A stretch of 43,366 nt of DNA from an uncultured Bacteroides sp. Its GTDB lineage: Bacteria; Bacteroidota; Bacteroidia; Bacteroidales; Bacteroidaceae. Below the pieces are notes generated by a model, which was not told the DNA's origin, did no database searches, and saw only the letters and a program-made list of their open reading frames with translations. How positions within the stretch are numbered: the first letter of the stretch is position 1; each line of letters opens with the position of its first letter. Shown here piece after piece: positions 1 through 9,788 of the stretch. Location of the stretch: the NCBI GenBank assembly GCA_947074235.1, contig CAMTOV010000007.1:1-43366 (forward strand), given 5' to 3'. Position numbers and translations under genes: made by a program.

Positions 1-950
1 AAGGCCGCATGGCTATCATTCAAAATGGGTCAGCTCTCTTTAAAGGGGATGCCGGTAGTGGTGAAAGCAACATTCGTGGCTATCTATTGGAGAATGATTG
101 GCTAGAGGCTATTGTGCAATTGCCTAATGATTTGTTTTACAATACGGGTATAGCTACCTATGTTTGGATTGTGACGAAGAATAAAAACGAAGACCGCCAA
201 GGCAAGGTGCAGCTGATTGATGCGAGCCAATGTTTTGAGAAGCGCCGCAAGAGCTTGGGTAATAAGCGTGTGGAGATTTCGGATGTGTGTCGAGATTTGA
301 TTATGGAGGCTTATCACGACTTTACCGACTGGACGTATGCTAACGAGGATGGGTCGTGTAAGGTGGAAAGCAAGGTGCTCGACAATGATTACTTTAAATA
401 TTCCAAGTTAACTACTTGTCGCCCGTTGCGTTTGCGCTACGAGCATGTGGCTATCCCCGAAGAGGCTACATTGAAGGCGGCAGATAGAGCTTATCTTGAA
501 CAGGTGATTGCGCTATATAATGAGAAGTTGGTCGGCACTGCTGTGAGTGACTTGGAGTTTTTCACCATGCTCGATAAGGCGAAGCTGAAACATACGGCTG
601 CGCAAAACAAACTGATTCGTCAGTACTTGGGTACAAAAGATGCAAACTATACCGAAGCGAAGAAGAAGCCAGCGGATGCGCATTGCAAGGAGTATGAGGT
701 TGATAGCGAACTAACCGATACGGAGACTATTCCTTGGCAACAAGAGGTAGATGAGTATTTGGCAAAGAATGTATTGCCATACGCACCCGACTATTGGATA
801 GACGATAGCAAGACGAAGATTGGTTACGAGATTCCATTTACGCGTGAGTTCTACAAGTATGTAGCTCCTCGCAAGTGTGAGGATATCTTTGCGCATCTCA
901 AAGAGTTGGAGAGCCTTGAAAATGAATTGATGAATAAAATCTTGGGCTGA
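1..950 (+). CDS. hsdM: Type I restriction-modification system methyltransferase subunit (HsdM), 5' end cut off by the window
   Basis: The reading frame is open to the window edge (G-R before the ORF-track Met at 9). 'AIIQNGSALFKGDAGSGESNIRGYLLENDWLEAIVQLPNDLFYNTGIATYVWIVTKNK' is typical of HsdM N6-Mtase domains. It is followed immediately by hsdS and hsdR. Confidence 0.93.
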   Translation, partial: GRMAIIQNGSALFKGDAGSGESNIRGYLLENDWLEAIVQLPNDLFYNTGIATYVWIVTKNKNEDRQGKVQLIDASQCFEKRRKSLGNKRVEISDVCRDLIMEAYHDFTDWTYANEDGSCKVESKVLDNDYFKYSKLTTCRPLRLRYEHVAIPEEATLKAADRAYLEQVIALYNEKLVGTAVSDLEFFTMLDKAKLKHTAAQNKLIRQYLGTKDANYTEAKKKPADAHCKEYEVDSELTDTETIPWQQEVDEYLAKNVLPYAPDYWIDDSKTKIGYEIPFTREFYKYVAPRKCEDIFAHLKELESLENELMNKILG

Positions 951-951
951 T

Positions 952-2271
952 ATGAGAGAGATGAAAGATTCAGGAGTTGCTTGGATTGGGGAGATTCCTA
1001 AAGATTGGAGTATAGAAAAAGTTCGACAAATATTTCAACAACGTAGTTCTAAAGGAAATAAAACAGCTATTTTACTTTCAGCGACACAGAGTAATGGAAT
1101 GCGCCCTCAATCAGAATTAGAGGGTGTGGTTCAAGTGAAAACTGACACAGATTTACAACAGTTTAAAACTGTTCATAAAAATGACTTTGTAATAAGTTTA
1201 AGAAGTTTTCAAGGTGGTTTTGAAATGTCTGATTTTGAAGGTGTATGTTCGCCTGCTTATCAGGTGTTTTTTAATACTAAATCTATTCATCATGGGTATT
1301 ATAAGCTTCTTTTTAAATCACAAGGATTAATAAGCCAAATCAATGCTCTGACTGTTGGAATAAGAGAAGGGAAGAATATAAAATATGAAACATTTTCTTA
1401 TATGAGTATTCCTATACCAAAACTAACAGACCAACAAGCCATCGCTACCTATCTCGACAGCAAATGCACTGAAATAGATGAACTGATAACACTTCAAGAA
1501 ACAATGATTTCTGAATTGCAAGCCTATAAACAGTCTGTAATTACCGAGGCAGTTACCAAAGGGCTTGATAAGAATGTGAAGCTAAAAGATTCGGGCGTTG
1601 AATGGATTGGGGAGATTCCAGAGCATTGGGAATTAATGAAGTTAAAACGTGCTTGTGCAAAAGAACAGTATAATATAAAGACTGGCCCATTTGGCTCTCA
1701 ACTAAAAGGGAGTGATTTAAGGGATGAAGGCCTTGTTAAAGTGTATAATCAGAGAAATGTTATTGATTCTAATTTTGATGATGTGAAGTTTTTTGTCACA
1801 GATGAAAAAGCAAGAGACCTAAAGAGCTTCTATACTAGGCCTAATGATATCTTAATTACTTCTCGTGGTACAATTTGCAAGGCCGCTATTTTACCTAATG
1901 ATAAAGATATGGGTATTCTTCATCCATGTCTAATAGCTTTAAGAGTTGACACTAAAATAATAGATAGGTTATATTTGCTCTATCTGATTAATGGCTTTAG
2001 CGGCTTTAGGACTAATATAAGTTTGGAAAGTAACGCTACAACTATAGAAGTTATTTATACTGATACTCTCAAGAATATTTATATAGCTGTTCCACCTTTT
2101 AATGAACAACAAACTCTCATTCTCTATCTCGACCAAAAAACAACCGAGATAGACTCCCTCATCGCTATCAAACAACAAAAGATAGCCGAATTGAAAGAGT
2201 ATAAAAAGAGCACTATCTTCGAATACGTTACCGGTAAAAAAGAAGTGCCAGCAGAATATTATAAAAACTAA
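952..2271 (+). CDS. hsdS: Type I restriction-modification specificity subunit (HsdS)
   Basis: Two half-repeats, 'MKDSGVAWIGEIPKDW' and 'LKDSGVEWIGEIPEHW', each followed by a divergent target-recognition region and a conserved 'YLDSKCTEIDELI' / 'YLDQKTTEIDSLI' helix. Starts 2 nt after hsdM. Confidence 0.95.
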   Translation: MREMKDSGVAWIGEIPKDWSIEKVRQIFQQRSSKGNKTAILLSATQSNGMRPQSELEGVVQVKTDTDLQQFKTVHKNDFVISLRSFQGGFEMSDFEGVCSPAYQVFFNTKSIHHGYYKLLFKSQGLISQINALTVGIREGKNIKYETFSYMSIPIPKLTDQQAIATYLDSKCTEIDELITLQETMISELQAYKQSVITEAVTKGLDKNVKLKDSGVEWIGEIPEHWELMKLKRACAKEQYNIKTGPFGSQLKGSDLRDEGLVKVYNQRNVIDSNFDDVKFFVTDEKARDLKSFYTRPNDILITSRGTICKAAILPNDKDMGILHPCLIALRVDTKIIDRLYLLYLINGFSGFRTNISLESNATTIEVIYTDTLKNIYIAVPPFNEQQTLILYLDQKTTEIDSLIAIKQQKIAELKEYKKSTIFEYVTGKKEVPAEYYKN

Positions 2272-2297
2272 GAACGAGCTAATACAATCTAAATACT

Positions 2298-5200
2298 ATG
2301 GATAGAGAAGAAATCATGGAAAAGAAGTTCGAAGCCGATATCGAACAATATCTACTAACTGAAGGAGGTTACACTAAGGGCACACAAGCCACCTATGACA
2401 AAGAGTTGGCTATGGATCTCGAAACCCTCATCACATTCTTTCAGAAAACGCAACCCAAAGCATGGGAACGTTTTGAAAAGAAGTATGGAGCAACAGCCCA
2501 AAAGCAGTTGTACAAAACCATCCAAGGAGATATAGTGCGCTATGGGCTAATCTATGTGCTACGCAATGGGGTAGATGATTTTGGTATCAAGCTAAAGCTC
2601 TGCTATTTTGCACCAGCCAGCGAACTAAATGCGGAGTTGGTAGAGAAGTATAATCAAAACATACTCACTTGCACTCGTCAGTTTGCTTATAGCACCAAGA
2701 ACCGCAACACCATCGACATGGTTCTCTCTCTCAATGGTATCCCAGTAATAGCCATCGAACTAAAAAATCAGTTCACCGGGCAGAGTGTAGAAGACTCTAA
2801 ACGCCAATGGAGCGAAGATCGCAATTCTAAAGAACTCATGTTCCACTTCAACAAGCGCATATTGGCCTACTTCGCTATCGACCTATACGAAGCGGCCGTA
2901 GCTACTGAGTTGAAAGATAAGAAAACTTTCTTCATTCCCTTCAACCAAGGGTCGAATGGTGCAGGCAAGGTAGGAGGAGCAGGCAATCCCAAGCGCGAAG
3001 ACAGTGGATACGTCACAGCCTATATTTGGGAAGACGTGTTGCGCCGCGATATGCTACTAGCCATTTTGCAACGATATGTGATGGTGCAAGAAGAGAAGAA
3101 ACTCAGCATCATTGTAGATAAACACGGCAAAGAGAAAGAGGTGAGCGAACCATCTACCAAACTAATATTTCCACGCTATCATCAACTTGATATCGTAGAG
3201 AAATTAGTGGCAGATACAGTAGAAAAGGGGAGTGGCAACAACTACCTCATTCAACACTCGGCTGGTTCGGGCAAATCAAACTCCATAGCATGGCTCACCT
3301 ATCGGTTGGCCTCGCTTCACGATATCAACAACAAAAACGTATTTGATGGTGTGTTTGTAGTGACCGACCGCAGGGTGCTAAACAAGCAACTGCAAGACAC
3401 CATTCTGGGCTTTGAACATATAGATGGCACTATAGAAACCATAACCGATAAAGACAACTCCGAGAAGTTGCGTCAAGTGATAGATGATGGGGTGGCACGT
3501 ATCGTGATCACCACACTACACCGATTCCCTATTATCTACAACAAGCTAGCTGCCTCTAGCGGCAAACGCTATGCTATTGTAGTAGATGAGGCACACTCAT
3601 CGCAAAGCGGAAAGAGTGCCGAGAAGCTAAAAGCGGCCTTGGCCGATACCGATGAAGCATTGCGAGAGATGGCCGAGATAGAGGGAAAGACCGAAGAGGA
3701 GATGGAAAAGGAGAAAGATGCGTTGATGGAAGATTTGTTGGCACAAGGTCAGCACGATAATCTTTCGTTTTATGCCTTTACGGCTACACCCAAACCCAAA
3801 ACACTACAAACATTTGGCGTGTTGGCCGAACAAGGCAATACGCCCGAAGAGGATAAATACAAGGCTTTCCATAATTACTCCATGCTGCAAGCCATCGAAG
3901 AGGGTTTTATCAAAGATGTGCTGAAATGCTACACTACTTTTACTATCTCTTATGAAATAGCCAAACAGGTGCAAGAGAATCCTGAATATGAAGAGACTCC
4001 TGCCACAAGAGCATTGAAGGCGTTTCATGACAATCATCAAGACACGGTGGACAAGAAATGCGCCATCATTGTAGAGAAGTTCAGAGACGTAACCCTCAAC
4101 CAAATGGAGGGGAAGGCAAAAGCGATGGTTGTTACTGCTTCGCGCGCTCATGCTGTGCGCTACTTTATGACTATTAAGAAGTATTGCAAAGACAATAAGA
4201 TAACCAATGTTAACCCAATGGTGGCCTTTTCGGGCAAAGTAGAATATGGTGGAAAAGAGTACACCGAGTCAATGCTGAATTCAACCTCCGAACGTAAGAT
4301 TTCGGAAGATAGATTGCCGCTTTACTTCTCGAGCGACCTATACAACATGCTTATCGTGGCCGACAAATACCAAACGGGATTTGACGAACCTATGCTGCAC
4401 ACCATGTTTGTAGATAAGAAACTGAAAAATGTAAAAGCAGTGCAAACACTATCTCGCTTGAACCGTTGGCAGAAAGATAAGAAAGATACCTATGTGTTCG
4501 ACTTTGTGAATGATACGGAAGATATTAAGAAATCGTTTGAACCATTCTATCAAGACACCGAGCTGATAAAGCCAGTAGATGTGAACTATGTTTATACTTT
4601 TAGAAAGGATATCGAGATGTATCGCCTATGGACGGTAGCCGACGAAGAGGCTTTCTTTAAGATCATATCTGATGTGAAGAAGACTAAGGGCGAAAGTCGC
4701 TTGGCTGCTCTATCCAACGCCTTCAAGCCTGTACTTGACCGCATAGCTGAGTTGGAAGAAGAGAAACAATTTGAAGTACGCAGCAAGATTAAAAATTTTG
4801 TTCGCTTCTACTCTTACATGGCACAGATAGCTCGCACATTCGACAAATCGCTCTACAAAGCGTATGTGTTTGCCGATTATCTTTATAGAGTAATTCCTAA
4901 ACATCCGCACGAAAAGGTAGATTTGGCTAAACAGGTGCTACTGATTAATTCTAAGATTGAAGCAGGCGATGTGATATCTATTAATTTGGGCGATGACAAA
5001 CCCAAACTGAAAGGGGAGAATCCTAAAGGAGGAGGCAAGCCCGATGATAAGCGCGATTTGCTGGATAATATTATTGATAAGGTAAACATCATGTTTCAAG
5101 GTGATTTCTCTCCGGCAGATCGGGTGATGGTGGAAGGCATCTTCGACCGTATTCAATCGCTTGCTACTAAGAAGATGAAAAAGCAGGCAGCCAGCAATGA

Positions 5201-6035
5201 TGAAAATCAGTTTGTAGATGGTGTCTTCCCCGGATTGTTTGACAAGGCTGCACGCGACTGCTACGTGAAGCAAGCGGAGTCTTTCCGCAAGCTATTCGAA
5301 GATCCAGAGTTTTATGAGATACTGAGACAGCAAATGGGACATGCGTTCCATGAACGATACAAAGAGGAAGAGACAAAAGCATACACGATAGAGAATCTGG
5401 CTCAACAAATGATACCAACGCTTCGTCAAGAGTTTGTAGGCATTAAAGGCTCAGGCCGCACCATCGAAGAGGCATTTGAGTGGATGATAAGAGTGATTAA
5501 ATCGAAAGCCATTGAGAAATATAATGGGCTGGAAGAGGTAGTACTCGATCCACTCTTTAAACTATTCTGCTATCCCGGTACGCTAACCAATAGCGAAAAG
5601 CGACTCAACCTAAAAGGACTGGCTACCAGCTACGAATCTTATTTGAAAAAACTATTCTACTTGGTGAGCGGCAATGAGGTGACCGATAAAAATGGTAATG
5701 TAGAATATGCTGCGCTAGGCAATGCCTTATATGCCATCAAACTAAACAAATTGCAATATAGCGACGACGAAAGCGATAAAAAGTTTGCTGGATATATTGA
5801 CATCCTCACTGGGCTACGCAACGAAGAATCGCATACGGGCAAATCTATTACAGCCAAAGAGATAGAGCTGGGAGTGCATATCACTGCAACGATGTATCTG
5901 TATGTGACCTATCGCCTTATCACTGAATTGGAAATGAATGAAAGTAGGGTAGATGAAGTGGCTGTGAGGCTTTATGATATGAATGGGGATACTGGGTTCG
6001 CCGGTAGTATTGCGGCTGAATCTCAACTTTCCTAG
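2298..6035 (+). CDS. hsdR: Type I restriction endonuclease subunit R (HsdR)
   Basis: 1245 aa. N-terminal nuclease-like region (IDMVLSLNGIPVIAIELKNQ), Walker A (HSAGSGKSNSIAW), DEAH box (VVDEAHSSQSGK), helicase motif TATPKPKT. Confidence 0.96.
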   Translation: MDREEIMEKKFEADIEQYLLTEGGYTKGTQATYDKELAMDLETLITFFQKTQPKAWERFEKKYGATAQKQLYKTIQGDIVRYGLIYVLRNGVDDFGIKLKLCYFAPASELNAELVEKYNQNILTCTRQFAYSTKNRNTIDMVLSLNGIPVIAIELKNQFTGQSVEDSKRQWSEDRNSKELMFHFNKRILAYFAIDLYEAAVATELKDKKTFFIPFNQGSNGAGKVGGAGNPKREDSGYVTAYIWEDVLRRDMLLAILQRYVMVQEEKKLSIIVDKHGKEKEVSEPSTKLIFPRYHQLDIVEKLVADTVEKGSGNNYLIQHSAGSGKSNSIAWLTYRLASLHDINNKNVFDGVFVVTDRRVLNKQLQDTILGFEHIDGTIETITDKDNSEKLRQVIDDGVARIVITTLHRFPIIYNKLAASSGKRYAIVVDEAHSSQSGKSAEKLKAALADTDEALREMAEIEGKTEEEMEKEKDALMEDLLAQGQHDNLSFYAFTATPKPKTLQTFGVLAEQGNTPEEDKYKAFHNYSMLQAIEEGFIKDVLKCYTTFTISYEIAKQVQENPEYEETPATRALKAFHDNHQDTVDKKCAIIVEKFRDVTLNQMEGKAKAMVVTASRAHAVRYFMTIKKYCKDNKITNVNPMVAFSGKVEYGGKEYTESMLNSTSERKISEDRLPLYFSSDLYNMLIVADKYQTGFDEPMLHTMFVDKKLKNVKAVQTLSRLNRWQKDKKDTYVFDFVNDTEDIKKSFEPFYQDTELIKPVDVNYVYTFRKDIEMYRLWTVADEEAFFKIISDVKKTKGESRLAALSNAFKPVLDRIAELEEEKQFEVRSKIKNFVRFYSYMAQIARTFDKSLYKAYVFADYLYRVIPKHPHEKVDLAKQVLLINSKIEAGDVISINLGDDKPKLKGENPKGGGKPDDKRDLLDNIIDKVNIMFQGDFSPADRVMVEGIFDRIQSLATKKMKKQAASNDENQFVDGVFPGLFDKAARDCYVKQAESFRKLFEDPEFYEILRQQMGHAFHERYKEEETKAYTIENLAQQMIPTLRQEFVGIKGSGRTIEEAFEWMIRVIKSKAIEKYNGLEEVVLDPLFKLFCYPGTLTNSEKRLNLKGLATSYESYLKKLFYLVSGNEVTDKNGNVEYAALGNALYAIKLNKLQYSDDESDKKFAGYIDILTGLRNEESHTGKSITAKEIELGVHITATMYLYVTYRLITELEMNESRVDEVAVRLYDMNGDTGFAGSIAAESQLS

Positions 6036-6391
6036 TTGGCTACCCCATCAAGATGGCAATGTATAATTTGATAGAATGAGTTGGCTTAATGGAAAGCAAC
6101 GAATATATGTTATACGTATAGTTAGTGCATACGGGATGGATTGTTTTTCGTTTTATGAGCAACTTTACAAGAATGGTATTTCCTATCAATAAAGGTGTTT
6201 TGATTACTATACCCCTCCTCAAGTTGAAAGGCGCTTGTCTGTTTTGAATGTGAATGATAGAAAATAGCTAATTGAACTTACAATTCAGGATAAACTGACT
6301 AGCAGTAGACAAAAATACAGGAAGTAGAATCTTAAGTATACAGACCATTGATAGCCAATTATCACTCTATCCAAATTGCTGATAAAATACC

Positions 6392-6420
6392 TTGTTTATT
6401 ATCATAATATCGTATATTTG
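6392..6420 (+). promoter_or_regulatory. Candidate Bacteroidetes-type promoter for the Crp/Fnr-like gene
   Basis: TTG at 6392-6394, 18-nt spacer, TATATTTG at 6413-6420 (matches the TAnnTTTG -7 consensus). Implies a leader of about 110 nt before the ATG at 6541. Confidence 0.5.
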
Positions 6421-6540
6421 CATAAAAATCGAGGTACATTTAAGTAAAATCAGCACAACGGTGCTATGACTCAGTGATGAGATAATAAGGTGTTTAAGCA
6501 GCTTTTAATGTCTTAATCTGTATTGTAAAATTTTGAAAGT

Positions 6541-7131
6541 ATGAAAGTTGACAATATGAAACGGGCGGTAGTTAACTCAGTAGTTAATTCGCGATATCCG
6601 GAAATGAGTGAAAAGGGAAAAAGACTTCTCGAGGATGCTTTGGTTTGTAGAAAAGTAGTAAAAGGGGAAGTTATTCTAAATATAGGCGATGTATGTAAAA
6701 CTATTATTTTGGTGGGCGAGGGAATGTTGCGCCAATACTATTTTAAAAATAATAAGGATATAACGGAGCATTTCTCTTACGAGGGTTGTATATTGATGTG
6801 TATTGAGAGTTTCATGAGACAAACGCCTAGCAAACTGATGGTTGAAGCATTGGAGAATTGTATTATTTATGAAATAAGCCATGAGGCTTTGCATAATCTT
6901 TCTGAGGCTTCGTCTGAATTCAACTTATTATACCGAAAGATATTGGAATATTCGCTTATTGTATCGCAAGTGAAAGCGGATATGTGGCGATTTGAAACGG
7001 CAAAGAATCGCTATAAGCTATTGCTGGATACGCATCCTGAAATTGTGAGACGAGCGCCTTTGTCGCACATTGCTTCTTATTTATTAATGACGCCCGAAAC
7101 TTTGAGCCGCGTGAGAGCGGGTGCTTTATGA
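6541..7131 (+). CDS. Crp/Fnr family transcriptional regulator
   Basis: Cyclic-nucleotide-binding-like N-terminal region and C-terminal 'HIASYLLMTPETLSRVRAG', typical of Bacteroidetes Crp-family regulators. Confidence 0.88.
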   Translation: MKVDNMKRAVVNSVVNSRYPEMSEKGKRLLEDALVCRKVVKGEVILNIGDVCKTIILVGEGMLRQYYFKNNKDITEHFSYEGCILMCIESFMRQTPSKLMVEALENCIIYEISHEALHNLSEASSEFNLLYRKILEYSLIVSQVKADMWRFETAKNRYKLLLDTHPEIVRRAPLSHIASYLLMTPETLSRVRAGAL

Positions 7132-8007
7132 TTTTCTGTACTGCTTGGGTGATACACCTACGTATTGCTTAAAGTACTTGCCGAAGAATGATTGATTGGC
7201 GAAATTCAACATCTCGGCAATTTCTTGAATACTCATTTCTGTTGATTTTAGGAGTGCACGCGCTTCTAAGATAACAATGCTGTCAATCCACTCTCCAGCG
7301 GTTTTGCCGCTAACTTCTTTTACTACTCCTGATAGATGTTTCGAGGTGAGACATAGCTTATTGGCATAAAAGGATACGCTTCTTTCCTGCTTGTAGTTAT
7401 CTGCTACTTCTTTCATAAATAGTTTGAACAGCTCTTCTTTTCTCGATTTTGTAGGCAAGCTATGCAATGGCATCTGGTGATTGATGACATTGTAAATTTC
7501 ATAAAACAGAGAGAATAGTAGGCCTTTTGTTATCTCACTACGAAAGGGATTGTTTGTCATTTTCACTTTTCTCCACAGCATAGAGTGATACTCTTTTATA
7601 ATCTCTACTTCGGCTGGTGTAATTGACATGCAGGGATTATCTTTTGCATAAAACATAAAGGGCAAAATCTCTTTGAGTGTATTGAGAGAGCGATCAATAA
7701 ACGTGGGAGAGATAACGATAAATAGGCCGGAGAAGTCTGAACTACGTTCTACACTTTGCAAAATTTGTTCGGGGAAGGTGAGGAGCAGGGTGTTTTTGGT
7801 CATTTCATGTTCTTGCAGATTGACACCAACACGAAAAGTGCCTTCTAAACAAACAGCAATGACTACAGCATTTATTCTGCTGGGATAGTGAGTGACGGGT
7901 ATATTAGATTTATCATCAAATATCACAAAGTCATTTTCTATATAATCTACTTCGTCTATTTTGCTGGCAGAAGTTATATCGATTTTAGAAATAGTGTTGT
8001 TGTTCAT
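7126..8007 (-). CDS. AraC family transcriptional regulator
   Basis: C-terminal double HTH: 'FYANKLCLTSKHLSGVVKEVSGKTAGEWIDSIVILEARALLKSTEMSIQEIAEMLNFANQSFFGKYFKQYVGVSPKQYRKS'. Confidence 0.95.
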   Translation of the reverse strand: MNNNTISKIDITSASKIDEVDYIENDFVIFDDKSNIPVTHYPSRINAVVIAVCLEGTFRVGVNLQEHEMTKNTLLLTFPEQILQSVERSSDFSGLFIVISPTFIDRSLNTLKEILPFMFYAKDNPCMSITPAEVEIIKEYHSMLWRKVKMTNNPFRSEITKGLLFSLFYEIYNVINHQMPLHSLPTKSRKEELFKLFMKEVADNYKQERSVSFYANKLCLTSKHLSGVVKEVSGKTAGEWIDSIVILEARALLKSTEMSIQEIAEMLNFANQSFFGKYFKQYVGVSPKQYRKS

Positions 8008-8023
8008 TATATGATTCTTTGGG

Positions 8024-8031
8024 CAAAATTA
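8024..8031 (-). promoter_or_regulatory. Candidate -7 box of the AraC-family gene promoter
   Basis: Minus strand reads TAATTTTG (TAnnTTTG consensus), 17-24 nt upstream of the ATG at 8007. Confidence 0.5.
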
Positions 8032-8034
8032 ATG

Positions 8035-8078
8035 TATACTTTAACGGCAACTATAGGTATAGTTGCCGTTAAAGTATA
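8035..8078. repeat. Perfect 21-bp inverted repeat with a 2-nt spacer
   Basis: TATACTTTAACGGCAACTATA (8035-8055) - GG - TATAGTTGCCGTTAAAGTATA (8058-8078); the arms are exact reverse complements. Confidence 0.97.
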
Positions 8079-8096
8079 TATAACTGTAATCTTGGT

Positions 8097-9788
8097 TTAA
8101 CCTTTTGCTTCTTGATATAAGAATCGCTTGATTGATTTCTTTGGAGTTTTTTCAAACTCTTCGGGATAGATCTTCATTTTTGCAATCTGGCAATAGCCTG
8201 GAAGCATGGTGTTTAGTGTCACACGGTTTTCTTCCATGATTCGCTCTATATCTTCGTTTTTTAGTCCGTGGGCAAATAGTTCATCAAAATCGGGATAAAC
8301 TAATCCTACTAACTTATTATTTTGTTGTACGATGATGCTTTCGGCAACGTAGGGCAGGTTGTTCAATTTATCTTCAATCTCTTCAGGATAGATATTTTGA
8401 CCGCTTGGTCCTAATAGCATGTTTTTGCTGCGTCCTTTGATGGTGAGATTGCCCGCTACATCAAGCAAACCAAGGTCGCCGGTGTGTAGCCATCCGTCTG
8501 CATCGAGCACTTGCTCGGTAGCTTCTTCGTTTTTGTAATAGCCTAGCATTACGTTTGGTCCGCGACAAATAATTTCTCCGGGGATATTGAGTGGATCGGG
8601 TGAAAGTATCTTGATTTCCATGCGTGGAGCTGCTTTACCACATGATCCTACTTTGAAATGTTTCCAATCTTCGTAGCTGATAATTGGTCCGCACTCTGTC
8701 ATGCCATAGCCTACAGTGTAAGGGAAGTCTATCATTTTTAAGAATTGCTCAATCTCTTGGTTGAAGGCTGCACCACCTACAATAACTTCGATAAAGTTGC
8801 CTCCAAACGCTTGAATCATTTGCTCGCGAATGGCTGCTTTTATCTTGTCATTAATGATGGGAACTTTCATAAGGAGTTTCATCTTGGGAGTTTCCAATTT
8901 AGGAAGCACGCTCTTCTTGATAATCTTTTCAATAATCAAAGGCACGGCCACAATTAAGTTTGGCTTCACTTCAGAGAATGCTTGGAAGATAATCTTTGGA
9001 CTAGGCATGCGAGTCAAGAAGAAAATCTGGCATCCGGCAGAGAACTCATACAAGAACTCGAATGCTAAACCATACATGTGAGCCATAGGAAGCATAGATA
9101 CTACTTTATCGCCCGGTTGAAGGTTTAATACTTCGAAAGCAAATTCAGTATTCGACCAAAGACTTCTATAGGGTAGCATTACGCCTTTAGAGTAGCTGGT
9201 TGTTCCGGATGTATAATTGATAACTGCCAACTCGTCTGGTTGATCTTTGTGATAAGAGATATGCTCTTTGCGGAAGTTCATTGGATATTTCTTTCCGAAA
9301 AGCTCATTGAGATGATTGCGCGCATGAGTTAGTTTCTCGCTTCGTGATACCAAGATAGAGAAATCTGTCATGAGTGCAATTCCTTCGAGCAAAGGCATTG
9401 CCGATTCATTGAGTTCTTCCCAAACCATATCGCCTACAAAAAGAAGTTTTGCTTCGGAATGGTTTACGATGTTGTGAATATTGTCGGCTTTGAATTCGTG
9501 AAGAATTGGTACTATTACAGCTCCATAAGTAAGAGTTGCAAGGAATGTAACACCCCAATGTGAACTATTACGTCCGCAAACGGCAATTTTGTCACCTTTT
9601 TGAATACCACTTTCTTCGAATATGATATGTAGTTTTTCTATTTTACGTGCTACATCTTTATACTGTAGTGTAGCGCTTTTATAATCTGTAAGTGCATCTA
9701 AATCCCAATTGTTGATGATGCTGTTTTCAATGTACGCTATAAAACTCTGGTTCATTATTTCTTGCACATTTATGTTTAATTTGTGCAA
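8097..9788 (-). CDS. AMP-dependent long-chain acyl-CoA synthetase/ligase (probable real start at 9755, MNQSFIAY...)
   Basis: AMP-binding motif 'VINYTSGTTSYSKGVMLP', 'YGMTECGPIISYE', 'GWLHTGDLGLLD', 'KTPKKSIKRFLYQ'. Confidence 0.93.
   Translation of the reverse strand: MHKLNINVQEIMNQSFIAYIENSIINNWDLDALTDYKSATLQYKDVARKIEKLHIIFEESGIQKGDKIAVCGRNSSHWGVTFLATLTYGAVIVPILHEFKADNIHNIVNHSEAKLLFVGDMVWEELNESAMPLLEGIALMTDFSILVSRSEKLTHARNHLNELFGKKYPMNFRKEHISYHKDQPDELAVINYTSGTTSYSKGVMLPYRSLWSNTEFAFEVLNLQPGDKVVSMLPMAHMYGLAFEFLYEFSAGCQIFFLTRMPSPKIIFQAFSEVKPNLIVAVPLIIEKIIKKSVLPKLETPKMKLLMKVPIINDKIKAAIREQMIQAFGGNFIEVIVGGAAFNQEIEQFLKMIDFPYTVGYGMTECGPIISYEDWKHFKVGSCGKAAPRMEIKILSPDPLNIPGEIICRGPNVMLGYYKNEEATEQVLDADGWLHTGDLGLLDVAGNLTIKGRSKNMLLGPSGQNIYPEEIEDKLNNLPYVAESIIVQQNNKLVGLVYPDFDELFAHGLKNEDIERIMEENRVTLNTMLPGYCQIAKMKIYPEEFEKTPKKSIKRFLYQEAKG

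Noticed and set aside
952-2271. Invertible phase-variable hsdS locus
   Set aside because: Only one hsdS, the repeats are direct rather than inverted, and no recombinase gene is visible. Kept only as a TRD-recombination lead.
6040-6222. 60-aa minus-strand ORF in the gap after hsdR, and a 30-codon plus-strand ORF near 6156-6245
   Set aside because: Short, no recognisable motif, no promoter match; not better than chance ORFs in AT-rich DNA.
952-9788. New defence island built around the RM system and the regulators
   Set aside because: The RM locus is a standard type I set; the Crp, AraC and ligase genes next to it have no defence-related domains that I can recognise.
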